DNA of 64,000 nt from an uncultured Flavobacteriales bacterium. Its GTDB lineage: Bacteria > Bacteroidota > Bacteroidia > Flavobacteriales_E > Vicingaceae. A model generated the notes under the pieces. It ran no database searches. It had not been told where the DNA came from and saw only the letters and a program-made list of their open reading frames with translations. Shown here piece by piece: positions 15,889 to 25,078 of the stretch (positions within the stretch are counted from its first letter, which is position 1; each line of letters starts with the position of its first letter). Location of the stretch: NCBI GenBank assembly GCA_905479995.1, contig CAJQON010000018.1, forward strand, positions 124,001 through 188,000, read 5' to 3'. The translations under genes and the position numbers were made by a program.

Positions 15889-18485
15889 TATTTTATTTCT
15901 TTAGTAGCATTGCTAATTAAAGCAACCAAGTGCTGCTTGTGTGCTTTTGAAGCGGTATTTCCACCAGAATTTGTAGCCATTCTTTTAATGGCATTTAAAT
16001 TATACAAGGCCATAGATCGCGAAGAAGGCATGTACCTTTTACTACTTGGACCAGTAACAATGGCAATTAACATTTTGGTATAAGTTACTTGTAAGTTTTG
16101 TCTAAACGTATTTACACTTCCAGCAATGTCAGCTTTAAAAACAGACGTGTTTAAGTCCGACATCATGCTTGATAAAGAATAGCTGTTTCCATACAATTGG
16201 GTATCATCTATTCGTTGTAAAGTGGAAGGGTGTAAGATGTGCATTAAAACATACTGTTGCATTCGTAAAGCACGAGAATGAATTTTTGGATCTTCAGCAC
16301 TTCTAAAAAAGCCAAAACCTCTTCGTTGCATTTGCAAGTAGTTGTACAATCCTTCTGGCGCATCAAATGCATCTGGTGCAAAAAGATACTTCCCTAAAGT
16401 TGTCATTGCCTTTTTTTGTCTTTCAGCTTCAACAGGTTTTAAAGGTAGTCCTCCACCTTCTTGTCCTATAAAAGCTCTGTCAACATAAACACCACCAACA
16501 TATCGAGAAACAACCGTAGCTGCTTTTGCTTGTTGACCTGTTAGTGTTAAGTAAGATGTTCTTACAATGTGGTGAGATTGTCCAATGTTTTCTTTTTGGT
16601 AACGGGCTAAAATTCCTTTGGCTACAGTTCTTGAAAGTTCAATTCTTTCAATGGCATGATCAATAGCGTTGCTGGTTAAATCGCCAACGTTTACTCTTGG
16701 ATCCATTGCTTTTCCTGGAGACCTCATGTCATCGGCATCGTTACCAAAGGTTAAATTATGTTCAGTAGATCTGGCCAATAAAGCAACCGTTTCTGCTTCT
16801 GTTTCTCTTGGTTGGTAAGCAAATTGAACTGCCCAAACATCATAAGGCCCTGGTCTTTTGGTCCAATAGTTTCCTTGTTTTTGTCCTTCTTTGGCAATGT
16901 TTACCGAAGGATAATCCATTACAGATCCAATCAAACCAATTTTTTCTGTTATTTCAGTATTGTGAATATTCGCTAAAGAATGCAATTGACTGGCTTTCAT
17001 GTTGTGGTTCAATCCTAAAGTATGCCCCATTTCATGAAGTATTAGGTAATGTAAAAACTCATTGATCATTTTACTTTCCTCCATCTTATCACTTCCTCGA
17101 GCAAAAAGAGTAGTTGCAGCAAACATATTGTTTAATTGCCCATGATCTCCAGCACTACAAAAGTGAGGGTCGTTGGTAATGTTTTCGTTTAATTCATTTT
17201 CGTTGTCATAATTGTCGTATCCTGCACGATCAAACAATTGTTCTGTTCTCAGATTACTAGTAACCGAACGATATTCTATCATAATATCTGCACCTAAAAT
17301 TTCACCCGTTCTTGGGTTAACAAAACTAGGCCCATAAGCACCAAAAGGAGGTCTAGGAGAAGAGGTCCAACGCAAAACATTGTATCGAATGTCACCTGCA
17401 TCCCAATCCGCGTCATCGGGTTGTTGCTTAACAACGATAGCATTTTTAAAACCTGCTTCTTCAAAAGCTAAATTCCATTGTTCTGCTGCTTTTTTTACGA
17501 TTGGTCTTAATTCTACTGGAGTTGAGTTTTCCATCCACCAAACGATAGGTTTAACTGGTTCAGAAATTGCTGCGTTAGGATCTTTTTTTTCTAAATGCCA
17601 TCTATGTACTAAATCTCTATAAGGAGTAACACTTTTAGATGTTAAATCGGTTACACTCGTTGTAAAATAACCAACTCTTGGATCATCCAATTGAGCTTTG
17701 TAGTTATTTTCGGGCATTTTAATTAAGCTGTGATACACTTTTATGCTCACGTTTCTTGCATCTGTAACTGCTGCTGAACCACCATTTAATACGGATGGCT
17801 TAGAGTAAACATACTGTATGGCTAAATCTGTATTTTCGGGATAGTTTCTTACGCCTATTGTTTTAGTTTTTGTTTTATCCAAATTACCTAATGTAAACGC
17901 CATTGGAGACTGTTTAGGGTATCTTGGAGGCTTAATTTGAGAAAAGGCTTCTTTTAGAAATAATGCATCTGCGTTAACTAAATATAACCCACTGTCTATG
18001 TCCATTCCCTCAATTTTTAGGCTGGCCATTACACCTTCGCTAATGTTAGCTTGAGCTGATTTTGAAACCGCATTGTTTGGATCGAAATAGTAAGATGCAT
18101 TGCGGCTAATAAACTCTATTTTGTTGTAATATTTTTTTACGGTAAAAACTTTAGAACCTCTATACGAACCTCTAAATGCTCCAGCTTCTAGAACACCATC
18201 AGCTATTTGACTAAAATGAATGTACTCTTGACCCAATTGTTTTTCTGAGACCACAATTTTTAATGAACCAGTAGTTGTATCTTGATAGATTGGAAAAAGG
18301 CCGTCAATTTTTTTGCACTTTTTGGTGACTTCAGAAATTTTCTTGATGGCCGTTTTATCCACTTTTGGTTTGGCGGGAGCTGCACCTTTCTTTTTTTTCT
18401 TTTGTGCAGAGATATCGGTAACGCTTAAAAAAAAGATTGAGGCAAGAACGATTCCGGTAATTTTAAAAGATCCTGAAGTTTTCAT
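15888..18485 (-). CDS. Zinc-dependent metalloprotease (DUF5117/DUF5118/DUF4953 family)
   Basis: 865 residues. There is a signal peptide (to about residue 27, ending SAQ), a basic Lys/Pro linker, a DUF5118/DUF5117 region (about 45-380) and a metzincin-like catalytic domain with HEMGHTLGLNH (about 485), matching HExxHxxGxxH with three His zinc ligands and the catalytic Glu. A MDYPS Met-turn lies about 35 residues later. The C-terminal 300 residues belong to the same family. It should act in the periplasm or at the cell surface. The substrate is unknown. It overlaps the SDR gene by one base. Confidence 0.92.
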   Translation of the reverse strand: MKTSGSFKITGIVLASIFFLSVTDISAQKKKKKGAAPAKPKVDKTAIKKISEVTKKCKKIDGLFPIYQDTTTGSLKIVVSEKQLGQEYIHFSQIADGVLEAGAFRGSYRGSKVFTVKKYYNKIEFISRNASYYFDPNNAVSKSAQANISEGVMASLKIEGMDIDSGLYLVNADALFLKEAFSQIKPPRYPKQSPMAFTLGNLDKTKTKTIGVRNYPENTDLAIQYVYSKPSVLNGGSAAVTDARNVSIKVYHSLIKMPENNYKAQLDDPRVGYFTTSVTDLTSKSVTPYRDLVHRWHLEKKDPNAAISEPVKPIVWWMENSTPVELRPIVKKAAEQWNLAFEEAGFKNAIVVKQQPDDADWDAGDIRYNVLRWTSSPRPPFGAYGPSFVNPRTGEILGADIMIEYRSVTSNLRTEQLFDRAGYDNYDNENELNENITNDPHFCSAGDHGQLNNMFAATTLFARGSDKMEESKMINEFLHYLILHEMGHTLGLNHNMKASQLHSLANIHNTEITEKIGLIGSVMDYPSVNIAKEGQKQGNYWTKRPGPYDVWAVQFAYQPRETEAETVALLARSTEHNLTFGNDADDMRSPGKAMDPRVNVGDLTSNAIDHAIERIELSRTVAKGILARYQKENIGQSHHIVRTSYLTLTGQQAKAATVVSRYVGGVYVDRAFIGQEGGGLPLKPVEAERQKKAMTTLGKYLFAPDAFDAPEGLYNYLQMQRRGFGFFRSAEDPKIHSRALRMQQYVLMHILHPSTLQRIDDTQLYGNSYSLSSMMSDLNTSVFKADIAGSVNTFRQNLQVTYTKMLIAIVTGPSSKRYMPSSRSMALYNLNAIKRMATNSGGNTASKAHKQHLVALISNATKEIK

Positions 18486-18573
18486 AAAGTGTAAATTATG
18501 ATGGTTATTTATTTTTTTCAGTTATAAATATAGTTATATAATCTTATAAAGAAAGGGAAATTGGGATGAGCGG

Positions 18574-18605
18574 CTTTCGTTTTTTATGAATTTTTAAAAC
18601 GAAAG
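18574..18605. repeat. Inverted repeat, 10-bp arms
   Basis: CTTTCGTTTT and AAAACGAAAG are separated by 12 bp, about 90 bp upstream of the metalloprotease start. Both flanking genes diverge from here, so a terminator role is unlikely and an operator or RNA structure is more plausible. Confidence 0.55.
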
Positions 18606-18635
18606 AGATCTATTAATTTCTAATTCTAATCGGTT

Positions 18636-18658
18636 ATTTGTACTAATTTCGTACAAAT
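18636..18658. repeat. Inverted repeat ATTTGTAC-N7-GTACAAAT
   Basis: Perfect 8-bp arms around 7 bp, giving a 23-bp dyad of operator size, about 140 bp before the outer-membrane protein start. Confidence 0.5.
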
Positions 18659-18796
18659 GGTTCTTGAAACTTTTTATTTTCAACGAGTGTTGTCGGTATA
18701 ATTGGGCACCATTTGATTGTAACGTGGAAATTAATTTTAAGTATTGGCATATTTTTTGTCTTTCCGTTTTTAACTAATTATAAATAAATAAAAAAG

Positions 18797-19447
18797 ATGA
18801 AAAAAATTTTAAAAGGATTGTCGCTAGCTTTTGTTTTGCTTACTTCAACACAAATTGAAGCTCAAGAGTTTGCAACTAAAAATGGGTTTTCTTTAAATGT
18901 TGAATTAGGAAAGCCGATTGGATCTTATGGTGCACCAAGTGGAGGAAATGGATTTGAATATGGGTTGAGTTATGGTTTTCAGATTGGTAACAGGTGGTAC
19001 TTAAAAAGGTTTGATAAAAGTGGCGTTGCATTAATGGTGAACTGGATAAATTACAATCAAACTACGAAAACTGAAGGAGCTGGCCTTTCAGAAATAACTG
19101 CTGCAACGATAGACATGACTTTTCTAGAGCTTGGCTTGGCTTATTCCCATCTATTAAATGATAAGTTGGCTTTAGATGGTTATTATAACTTAGAGCCAAC
19201 GGTAATAGGTTCGGCTTTAGTTGATAGTCAAGATAATGGTGTTGGTATAGCTGGTGTTGGTTTTGGACATGCATTGGGCGCTGCATTGAGGTATAAGTTT
19301 ATAAATGTTGGATTGGAGTACCATTTTGGTGGAATAACTGGAGCTTATAGTGGAGTAGGAGATGTGTCTGATGATGAATTTGACTTGATTGGTGACACGA
19401 AACTTAGTACTTCTTCTTTGAAATTAGTGTTTGGAATTAAATTTTAG
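18797..19447 (+). CDS. Outer-membrane beta-barrel protein
   Basis: 216 residues with a Sec signal peptide (cleavage near EAQ, about residue 23) and a Gly/Tyr-rich sequence of alternating hydrophobic strands that ends in an aromatic residue (KLVFGIKF), as expected for recognition by the BAM machinery. It resembles the OmpA-like or porin-family small barrels of Bacteroidota. No ligand-specific motif is visible. A stem-loop with a T-rich tail follows the stop. Confidence 0.8.
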   Translation: MKKILKGLSLAFVLLTSTQIEAQEFATKNGFSLNVELGKPIGSYGAPSGGNGFEYGLSYGFQIGNRWYLKRFDKSGVALMVNWINYNQTTKTEGAGLSEITAATIDMTFLELGLAYSHLLNDKLALDGYYNLEPTVIGSALVDSQDNGVGIAGVGFGHALGAALRYKFINVGLEYHFGGITGAYSGVGDVSDDEFDLIGDTKLSTSSLKLVFGIKF

Positions 19448-19466
19448 AAGCTCATTATACGATTAT

Positions 19467-19501
19467 AACCCTCTAGGAAATGTCCTTGGGGGTTTCTTTT
19501 T
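19467..19501. terminator. Rho-independent terminator
   Basis: A stem of AACCC...CTAGGA against TCCTTG...GGGTT with a short loop is followed by TTTCTTTTT, 20 bp after the outer-membrane protein stop. It may also serve the convergent CoA-binding gene. Confidence 0.6.
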
Positions 19502-19502
19502 A

Positions 19503-19865
19503 CTAATAATTATCAATAGACAGCAATACAAGTGTGCATGCTATTTCTGTTTCTATTTCTGCATTTTGAGCCATTAATAAAAGCTCTTTATTTTCAGTTC
19601 CAGGGTTAAAAATAATTCGTTTAGGTTTTATTGTATTGATGAGGTAATTGTAATATTCGGGTTGATTTTTTGGGCCAACATAAAGTGTAACCGTATCTAT
19701 GTTTTCAATTGTTGGAGTGTTGGTTAAAATGGTGTGCTCTCCAATTTTTCCTTGCCTTAAACCTACCGGAAATACTCGATGTCCTTTGCGGGATAAACTC
19801 AATGTAGCTTTGTTTGAATAACGATCAGGATTAGGACTTGCGCCCAAGATAAGGGTTCTTTTCAT
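19503..19865 (-). CDS. CoA-binding domain protein (YccU-like)
   Basis: 120 residues from the chosen Met; an upstream in-frame Met nine codons earlier would add an unlikely extension. The start TLILGASPNPDRYSNKA is the Rossmann loop of the CoA_binding_2 family, with the typical GHRVFPVG and PGTENKELL segments. Such small proteins bind nucleotides or CoA, but their role is unknown. It is convergent with the outer-membrane protein gene. Confidence 0.85.
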   Translation of the reverse strand: MKRTLILGASPNPDRYSNKATLSLSRKGHRVFPVGLRQGKIGEHTILTNTPTIENIDTVTLYVGPKNQPEYYNYLINTIKPKRIIFNPGTENKELLLMAQNAEIETEIACTLVLLSIDNY

Positions 19866-20003
19866 GGTATAAAAGTAGGTATTTACCACATAATATTACT
19901 TCCATTTGGTGTTTAGAATTGTTTTAGGGGTAAACCCTGTTAAGTTTTTTGTGTTTAGTATATGGTTTTTAGTCTTATCTCTTTATTAATAGATTCCACA
20001 CTT

Positions 20004-20060
20004 TGGTTTAAAGCGAAAACGAGTTTTCGATAAACCATCGTTCTGAATGACGATGGGTTT
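20004..20060. repeat. Overlapping alternative hairpins
   Basis: TGGTTTA (20004-20010) can pair with TAAACCA (20031-20037), enclosing CGAAAAC/GTTTTCG (20014-20029). AAACCATCGT (20032-20041) can instead pair with ACGATGGGTTT (20050-20060) with one bulge. The two structures share 20032-20037 and exclude each other. It resembles a dispersed intergenic palindromic element. Confidence 0.5.
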
Positions 20061-20118
20061 GGTGTTTAGTCTTATGTCTTTTATCTCTTGCGTCATTTAT
20101 GTGACAACAATTGAACAC

Positions 20119-20160
20119 AAAAAACCCCAAAAACGATGTATCGCTTTTGGGGTTTTTGTT
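20119..20160. terminator. Strong terminator after sdhB
   Basis: A-rich arm, CCCCAAAA...CGAT, a 2-base loop, ATCG...TTTTGGGG and a T-rich tail. The symmetric A and T tracts make it potentially bidirectional. It lies 17 bp beyond the sdhB stop. Confidence 0.75.
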
Positions 20161-20177
20161 ATTTTTTATCTAAAAAT

Positions 20178-20930
20178 TTAGTTTTCAGCTTTTACTGATG
20201 CAGAAGAATATTCTTTGTTCATGCGAGCAATAAACTCTAATGAAATGCCTTTTGGACATTCTACTTCACAAGCTCCAGTGTTGGTACAGTTACCAAAACC
20301 TTCTTTATCCATTTGATCCACCATGTTTAACACACGCTCTTTTCTTTCAACTTGACCTTGTGGTAAGTAAGAATATTGAGAAACTTTTGCCGCTACAAAT
20401 AACATTGCAGAGGAGTTTTTACAAGTTGCAACACATGCCCCACAACCGATACAAGTTGCTGCATCCATGGCTTTATCGGCCATTGGTTTAGCTATTGGTA
20501 AAGAGTTGGCATCTTGTGTATTTCCAGAAGTGTTTACCGAAATAAACCCTCCAGCTTGTTGAATTCTTTCGAAAGAACCTCTATCAACAATTAAATCTTT
20601 TAATACAGGAAAAGCTTTAGATCTGAATGGTTCTATATAAATGGTGTCACCATCCTTAAACATTCGCATGTGTAATTGACATGTAGTTACGCCTCTATCT
20701 GGTCCGTGAGCTTCTCCATTAATGTATAAAGAACACATTCCACAAATACCTTCTCTACAGTCATGATCAAATGCAACTGGTTCTTTCCCTTCATTGATGA
20801 GTTGTTCGTTTAAAACATCCATCATTTCTAAAAAAGAAGCATGCTCAGAAATTCCTGAAACAGGATAAGACTCTAATTTTCCTTTTGATTTTGCATCTTT
20901 TTGACGCCAAACTTTTAATGTAAGATTCAT
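20178..20930 (-). CDS. sdhB: Succinate dehydrogenase/fumarate reductase iron-sulfur subunit
   Basis: 250 residues. It passes electrons from the FAD of SdhA to the membrane quinone site. The [2Fe-2S] motif CREGICGMC (about 59-67) and the two ferredoxin-type motifs [11 protein letters not shown] (about 150-160) and [14 protein letters not shown] (about 212-225) supply all expected Cys ligands for the [4Fe-4S] and [3Fe-4S] clusters. It is the last gene of the sdhCAB operon, 10 bp after sdhA, and is followed by a strong terminator. Confidence 0.97.
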   Translation of the reverse strand: MNLTLKVWRQKDAKSKGKLESYPVSGISEHASFLEMMDVLNEQLINEGKEPVAFDHDCREGICGMCSLYINGEAHGPDRGVTTCQLHMRMFKDGDTIYIEPFRSKAFPVLKDLIVDRGSFERIQQAGGFISVNTSGNTQDANSLPIAKPMADKAMDAATCIGCGACVATCKNSSAMLFVAAKVSQYSYLPQGQVERKERVLNMVDQMDKEGFGNCTNTGACEVECPKGISLEFIARMNKEYSSASVKAEN

Positions 20931-20940
20931 AATCGATCAG

Positions 20941-22956
20941 TTATTTGTATGAACGTTGTTTCAGTTCAATATCATTAAATGTTAATTCTTCTTTGTGTAA
21001 AACTGCTTCTCCTGGCTCTCCTTTGTATTCCCATGCAGCAACGTAAGCAAAGTCTTTGTCGTTTCTCTTTGCTTCTCCTTTTTGCTCTCCGTCTAATTCT
21101 ACAGACTCTTCTCTAAAGTGACCTCCACAAGATTCGTTTCTGTTTAAAGCATCTTTTGCAAACAACTCTCCTAACTCTAAAAAGTCAGCAACTCTACCCG
21201 CTTTTTCTAGCTCTGGATTTAATTCGTTTGCATTTCCAGGAACACGAACATCGCTCCAAAATTCTTCACGAATTTGTTTAATTTCAGCCATGGCTTCTGT
21301 TAAACCAGTTGCGTTTCTTGCCATTCCAACTTTATCCCACATAATTGCACCAAGCTTTTTGTGGAAATAATCAACCGATTTAGAACCTTTAATGTTAATT
21401 AACTTTTCTAATCGATCAGTCACCTCTTTGGCAGCATCGTTAAACTCTTTGCTATCCGTAGGAATTGCTCCTGTTCTAATGTCATCCGCCAAATAATCTC
21501 CAATAGTATATGGCAATACGAAATAACCATCGGCCAATCCTTGCATTAATGCAGAAGCTCCTAACCTGTTTGCTCCGTGATCGGAGAAGTTAGCTTCACC
21601 TGCTGCATAACACCCAGGAATGGTAGTCATTAAGTTGTAATCACACCAAATTCCTCCCATGGTATAATGTACCGCAGGGTAAATCATCATTGGAGTTTTG
21701 TATGGGTTTTGATCTACAATTTTTTCATACATCTGGAAAAGGTTACCGTATTTTTCTTCTACAACCTTTTCTCCTAATTCAATAATTTGAGCTTCAGTTG
21801 GGTTGTTTACACCAGTTACCAAAGCTTTTTCTTTTCCATACCGGTTAATGGCCGATTTAAAATCTAAGTAAACAGCTTCTCCTGTTGCGTTAACACCATA
21901 ACCGGCATCACATCTTTCTTTTGCCGCTCTAGAAGCAACATCTCTTGGCACTAAGTTTCCAAAAGCAGGATATCTTCTTTCTAAGTAATAATCTCTTTCG
22001 TCTTCACTTAAATCGGTAGGCTTCTTTTTACCTTCTCTAATGGCCATTACATCGTCCATGTTTTTAGGTACCCAAATTCTTCCATCGTTTCTTAATGATT
22101 CTGACATTAAGGTTAGTTTCGATTGAAAATCACCAGATCTTGGAACACAAGTTGGGTGAATTTGAGTGTAACAAGGGTTAGCAAAGTAAGCTCCTTTTTT
22201 ATGGATTTTCCATGCAGCACTTGCGTTAGATCCCATGGCATTGGTTGATAAGAAGAAAACATTTCCATATCCACCAGAAGCAATTACTACAGCATGAGCT
22301 GAATGTTTTTCTATTTCTCCAGTAATTAAGTTACGGGCAATAATTCCTCTTGCTTTTCCGTCAACCTTAACAATGTCCATCATTTCATGACGGTTGTACA
22401 TGGTAATTTTTCCTTTTCCTATTTGTCTGCTCATGGCAGAATAAGCACCTAATAAAAGTTGTTGTCCTGTTTGTCCTTTGGCATAAAAAGTTCTAGAAAC
22501 CAAAACCCCACCAAACGAACGGTTGTCTAACAAACCACCATATTCTCTTGCAAAAGGAACTCCTTGAGCAACACATTGGTCAATAATGTTTCCTGATACT
22601 TCAGCTAAACGATAAACGTTTCCTTCTCTCGATCTATAATCTCCACCTTTAACGGTATCATAAAATAAACGATAGGTAGAATCTCCATCATTTTGATAGT
22701 TTTTTGCCGCGTTAATTCCTCCTTGAGCAGCAATAGAGTGAGCTCTTCTAGGCGAATCTTGGTAAGCAAAAGCTTTTACATTGTATCCCATTTCGGCCAG
22801 TGATGCTGCGGCAGAACCTCCAGCTAAACCTGTACCTACAACAATAACATCAATGTGTCTTTTGTTGGCTGGGTTTACCACGTTAATGTGGTTTTTATGA
22901 TTGGTCCATTTATCTTTAATTGGACCTTCTGGTATTTTAGAATCTAATTTTGTCAT
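20941..22956 (-). CDS. sdhA: Succinate dehydrogenase/fumarate reductase flavoprotein subunit
   Basis: 671 residues. FAD-binding Rossmann motif [20 protein letters not shown] (about 40), the flavin-attachment segment [14 protein letters not shown], the active-site region TQIHPTCVP, and the HYTMGG and [10 protein letters not shown] motifs are all present. The length and insertions match the Bacteroidota/epsilon type B enzymes that work with a single cytochrome b subunit, and this agrees with the three-gene operon. It catalyses succinate oxidation in the TCA cycle or the reverse reaction. Confidence 0.97.
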   Translation of the reverse strand: MTKLDSKIPEGPIKDKWTNHKNHINVVNPANKRHIDVIVVGTGLAGGSAAASLAEMGYNVKAFAYQDSPRRAHSIAAQGGINAAKNYQNDGDSTYRLFYDTVKGGDYRSREGNVYRLAEVSGNIIDQCVAQGVPFAREYGGLLDNRSFGGVLVSRTFYAKGQTGQQLLLGAYSAMSRQIGKGKITMYNRHEMMDIVKVDGKARGIIARNLITGEIEKHSAHAVVIASGGYGNVFFLSTNAMGSNASAAWKIHKKGAYFANPCYTQIHPTCVPRSGDFQSKLTLMSESLRNDGRIWVPKNMDDVMAIREGKKKPTDLSEDERDYYLERRYPAFGNLVPRDVASRAAKERCDAGYGVNATGEAVYLDFKSAINRYGKEKALVTGVNNPTEAQIIELGEKVVEEKYGNLFQMYEKIVDQNPYKTPMMIYPAVHYTMGGIWCDYNLMTTIPGCYAAGEANFSDHGANRLGASALMQGLADGYFVLPYTIGDYLADDIRTGAIPTDSKEFNDAAKEVTDRLEKLINIKGSKSVDYFHKKLGAIMWDKVGMARNATGLTEAMAEIKQIREEFWSDVRVPGNANELNPELEKAGRVADFLELGELFAKDALNRNESCGGHFREESVELDGEQKGEAKRNDKDFAYVAAWEYKGEPGEAVLHKEELTFNDIELKQRSYK

Positions 22957-22965
22957 ACCTAAATT

Positions 22966-23649
22966 TTATAAAGAACAAGAAGCACTTGAACAACAAGCGT
23001 TTGTAAAATGATAAACAGCAACAATTGCATATCCTAAAGGGACAGCAATTGCATATAAATAACTTAATTTTTTAATGATAGGCGTGTATTTGTTGTGGTT
23101 AAATCCAACCGATTGAAATGCTGATTGAAAACCATGCAACAAGTGAAGCGCTAAAAAGATAAAGGCTAAAATGTAAATGCCAAAGTAAACTGGGTTAGCC
23201 ATTTTATTGGCCACCATTTCGTAGGCATCTAAATGTTCGTGTGTAATGTAGTGTGCATTTATTGTTGGAAAGAAAAAGTGAACCATGTGTAAACCAACAA
23301 ATAGTAAAATCATTATTCCGGTAATTACCATGTTTCTACTAACCCACGAAGCATTTTCGCTTGGTTTGTTCATGGCATACTTAATAGGACGCGCAGCTCT
23401 GTTTTTAAGCTCTAAGTAAATTCCCATGGCTAAATGGAAGATAATACCGAAAAACAATACTGGTTGCAATGCAAATTGAACCAATGGGTTGGTGCCCATA
23501 AATTCTGAGGCTGCATTAAAACTATCTGCGCTAAAAACGGAGATTAAATTTATTGCCAAATGTTGTACTAAAAAGAACATCAGAAAGAAACCCGAAAGGG
23601 CCATTAGAACTTTTCTTCCTACTGATGATTTTGAAAACCCTTTACTCAT
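22966..23649 (-). CDS. sdhC: Succinate dehydrogenase cytochrome b subunit
   Basis: 227 residues with five predicted transmembrane helices and His residues positioned to ligate two haems (e.g. VQHLAIN, FHLAMG, HMVHFF, HLLHGF), the type B single-subunit membrane anchor. The start follows a well-placed Bacteroidota promoter. Odd point: the protein ends in NACCSSASCSL, a Cys-rich tail that is not needed for the fold and could bind metal, form disulfides or be lipidated. Confidence 0.93.
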   Translation of the reverse strand: MSKGFSKSSVGRKVLMALSGFFLMFFLVQHLAINLISVFSADSFNAASEFMGTNPLVQFALQPVLFFGIIFHLAMGIYLELKNRAARPIKYAMNKPSENASWVSRNMVITGIMILLFVGLHMVHFFFPTINAHYITHEHLDAYEMVANKMANPVYFGIYILAFIFLALHLLHGFQSAFQSVGFNHNKYTPIIKKLSYLYAIAVPLGYAIVAVYHFTNACCSSASCSL

Positions 23650-23683
23650 AGTTAGTGTGTTTTGTAAGAAACTGTTAATGACA

Positions 23684-23713
23684 CAAATGTATATATTGTT
23701 GGCAATGAAACAA
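23684..23713 (-). promoter_or_regulatory. Promoter of sdhCAB
   Basis: On the minus strand TTG, 19 bp, then TACATTTG matches the Bacteroidota consensus (TT)TG-N19-TAnnTTTG, ending 34 bp before the sdhC ATG. Confidence 0.65.
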
Positions 23714-23728
23714 TAAAATCAGGCAACT

Positions 23729-25021
23729 TTATTTGTATATATCAGATAATCGATAAACGGAGTGGAAGCGCCCGTTTTTGTACGTGTATTCTTGTTCGTC
23801 TAACAAAAAATGTTCGTTTTCTTTAATCAACTCAAGATTATAAGTGTCTGAACGAGAGGTATGTAAGCTTCCTTTGGTTTGTCGAGCTAAATCTAAATAT
23901 TGTATGTTAATTCGTCCGTTTGTACCACATAAAATTACATGCACCGGAGTTTTTATTTTTTTGATGTAATCGTAATCGCGCATAATTTCCATGTTGTCTG
24001 CTACTAAAATTATTCCTTCGGATTTTGGATAATACTTGACACCTTCAATAATTGCTTCTATGTCATTTTCCATGTGCTCTCCCCCGCCCGACCCATTATT
24101 CATACACTTAACGGCTGTTTGCATAACAGTGTCTATTGAAGTATTTGGGCAAACATAAATTCCTTTGGTGTCTAATGGTTTTTTCTTGCGAGATGCTTTG
24201 TTGTCGCCATCGTTAAAAAACACAAAGTAGTTGGCTTTTTTGTTTTCGGCCTGCGCTTGTAGCCACACAAAAACTTGTGCACTATAAGGCGACATGCTAC
24301 CTGTTACATCGGTAACTACGGTAAAGTTATTCCATGTTTTATTTCGTTCAAAAGCATTTATTACGGTAGAGTCTTTATACAAATCATGGTTGTAGAAAAA
24401 GTCTGGATAAGCTGGACCAGTTGCAGTATCTACGTACCAAATAGTGTCATGCACATAGCCTATATTTAAATCGTAATGTGTTTTTATGTCAAAGCTTAGA
24501 GGAGTTGTATCGGCTTGTAAACTATCGTTTTTTAGCATTGTTTTTACCAAATCTTGCAAATATTTAGACTCTATTTTTAAGGTTTCATTGCTCGAGTTTG
24601 GCCGATATGTAATGATAAAACCATGCATCATTTCGTTGCATTCTTCGGGAGAATTTCCGTTGGTTTGGCTTAATAATTCAAATTCCCAAAGCGGAAATTC
24701 AAAAAGGAATGGTGCAATTTTTTGAAGTTCTTTTAGTCGGTTTAAGTTGAGTTTTTCTTGATTGAAGGTTAAGCTCTTTCGGTATTTGGTATAAACCAAT
24801 TCAATTTTTATAACTACTTTTTCTTGGAGTATTTTTTTTTGTTCTGGGTTTAAAATAATGGGTTTTGCAAAAGGAGTAGCAACAAACAGTTGATGGTTGT
24901 TAAGGTCGCTTAAGTTGGTTTGTTTAACATATTGCGGAGTTAATTTAGCCAAGTTCTCAAGGCTTTGAGCCAGCAAAAAGGAAGGAACCAATAGAAGAAT
25001 AAGAAAATAAAACCTGCGCAT
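23729..25021 (-). CDS. Exported protein with von Willebrand factor A-like domain
   Basis: 430 residues from the Met that begins a good signal peptide (MRRFYFLILLLVPSFLLAQ). A longer frame upstream would overlap the divergent rsmA start and is unlikely. The C-terminal half has a VWA-like fold with MIDAS motif DVTGSMSPYS (Asp-x-x-Gly-Ser-x-Ser), a conserved FFNDGD segment, Gly-rich GGGEHMEND, and the hydrophobic strand GIILVADN. VWA domains bind ligands through a metal ion. The N-terminal half is not recognised. It is located in the periplasm or on the cell surface. Confidence 0.8.
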   Translation of the reverse strand: MRRFYFLILLLVPSFLLAQSLENLAKLTPQYVKQTNLSDLNNHQLFVATPFAKPIILNPEQKKILQEKVVIKIELVYTKYRKSLTFNQEKLNLNRLKELQKIAPFLFEFPLWEFELLSQTNGNSPEECNEMMHGFIITYRPNSSNETLKIESKYLQDLVKTMLKNDSLQADTTPLSFDIKTHYDLNIGYVHDTIWYVDTATGPAYPDFFYNHDLYKDSTVINAFERNKTWNNFTVVTDVTGSMSPYSAQVFVWLQAQAENKKANYFVFFNDGDNKASRKKKPLDTKGIYVCPNTSIDTVMQTAVKCMNNGSGGGEHMENDIEAIIEGVKYYPKSEGIILVADNMEIMRDYDYIKKIKTPVHVILCGTNGRINIQYLDLARQTKGSLHTSRSDTYNLELIKENEHFLLDEQEYTYKNGRFHSVYRLSDIYK

Positions 25022-25078
25022 TTGCCTTGTATTTTTTACCTTTGCTAATATACAAACAACTTTAAATTTAGTGTCATA

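Larger units (their letters stand above)
18486..18796. other. 311-bp divergent intergenic region with two hairpins
   Basis: Lies between the metalloprotease and the outer-membrane barrel gene. It contains a 10-bp and an 8-bp perfect inverted repeat, listed separately. No RNA gene or small ORF is convincing. Confidence 0.6.
19866..20177. other. 312-bp intergenic region with nested hairpins
   Basis: Lies between the end of sdhB and the start of the CoA-binding gene, both on the minus strand. It contains two overlapping, mutually exclusive hairpins near 20004-20060 and a strong terminator at 20119-20160. No open frame is convincing. Confidence 0.6.
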
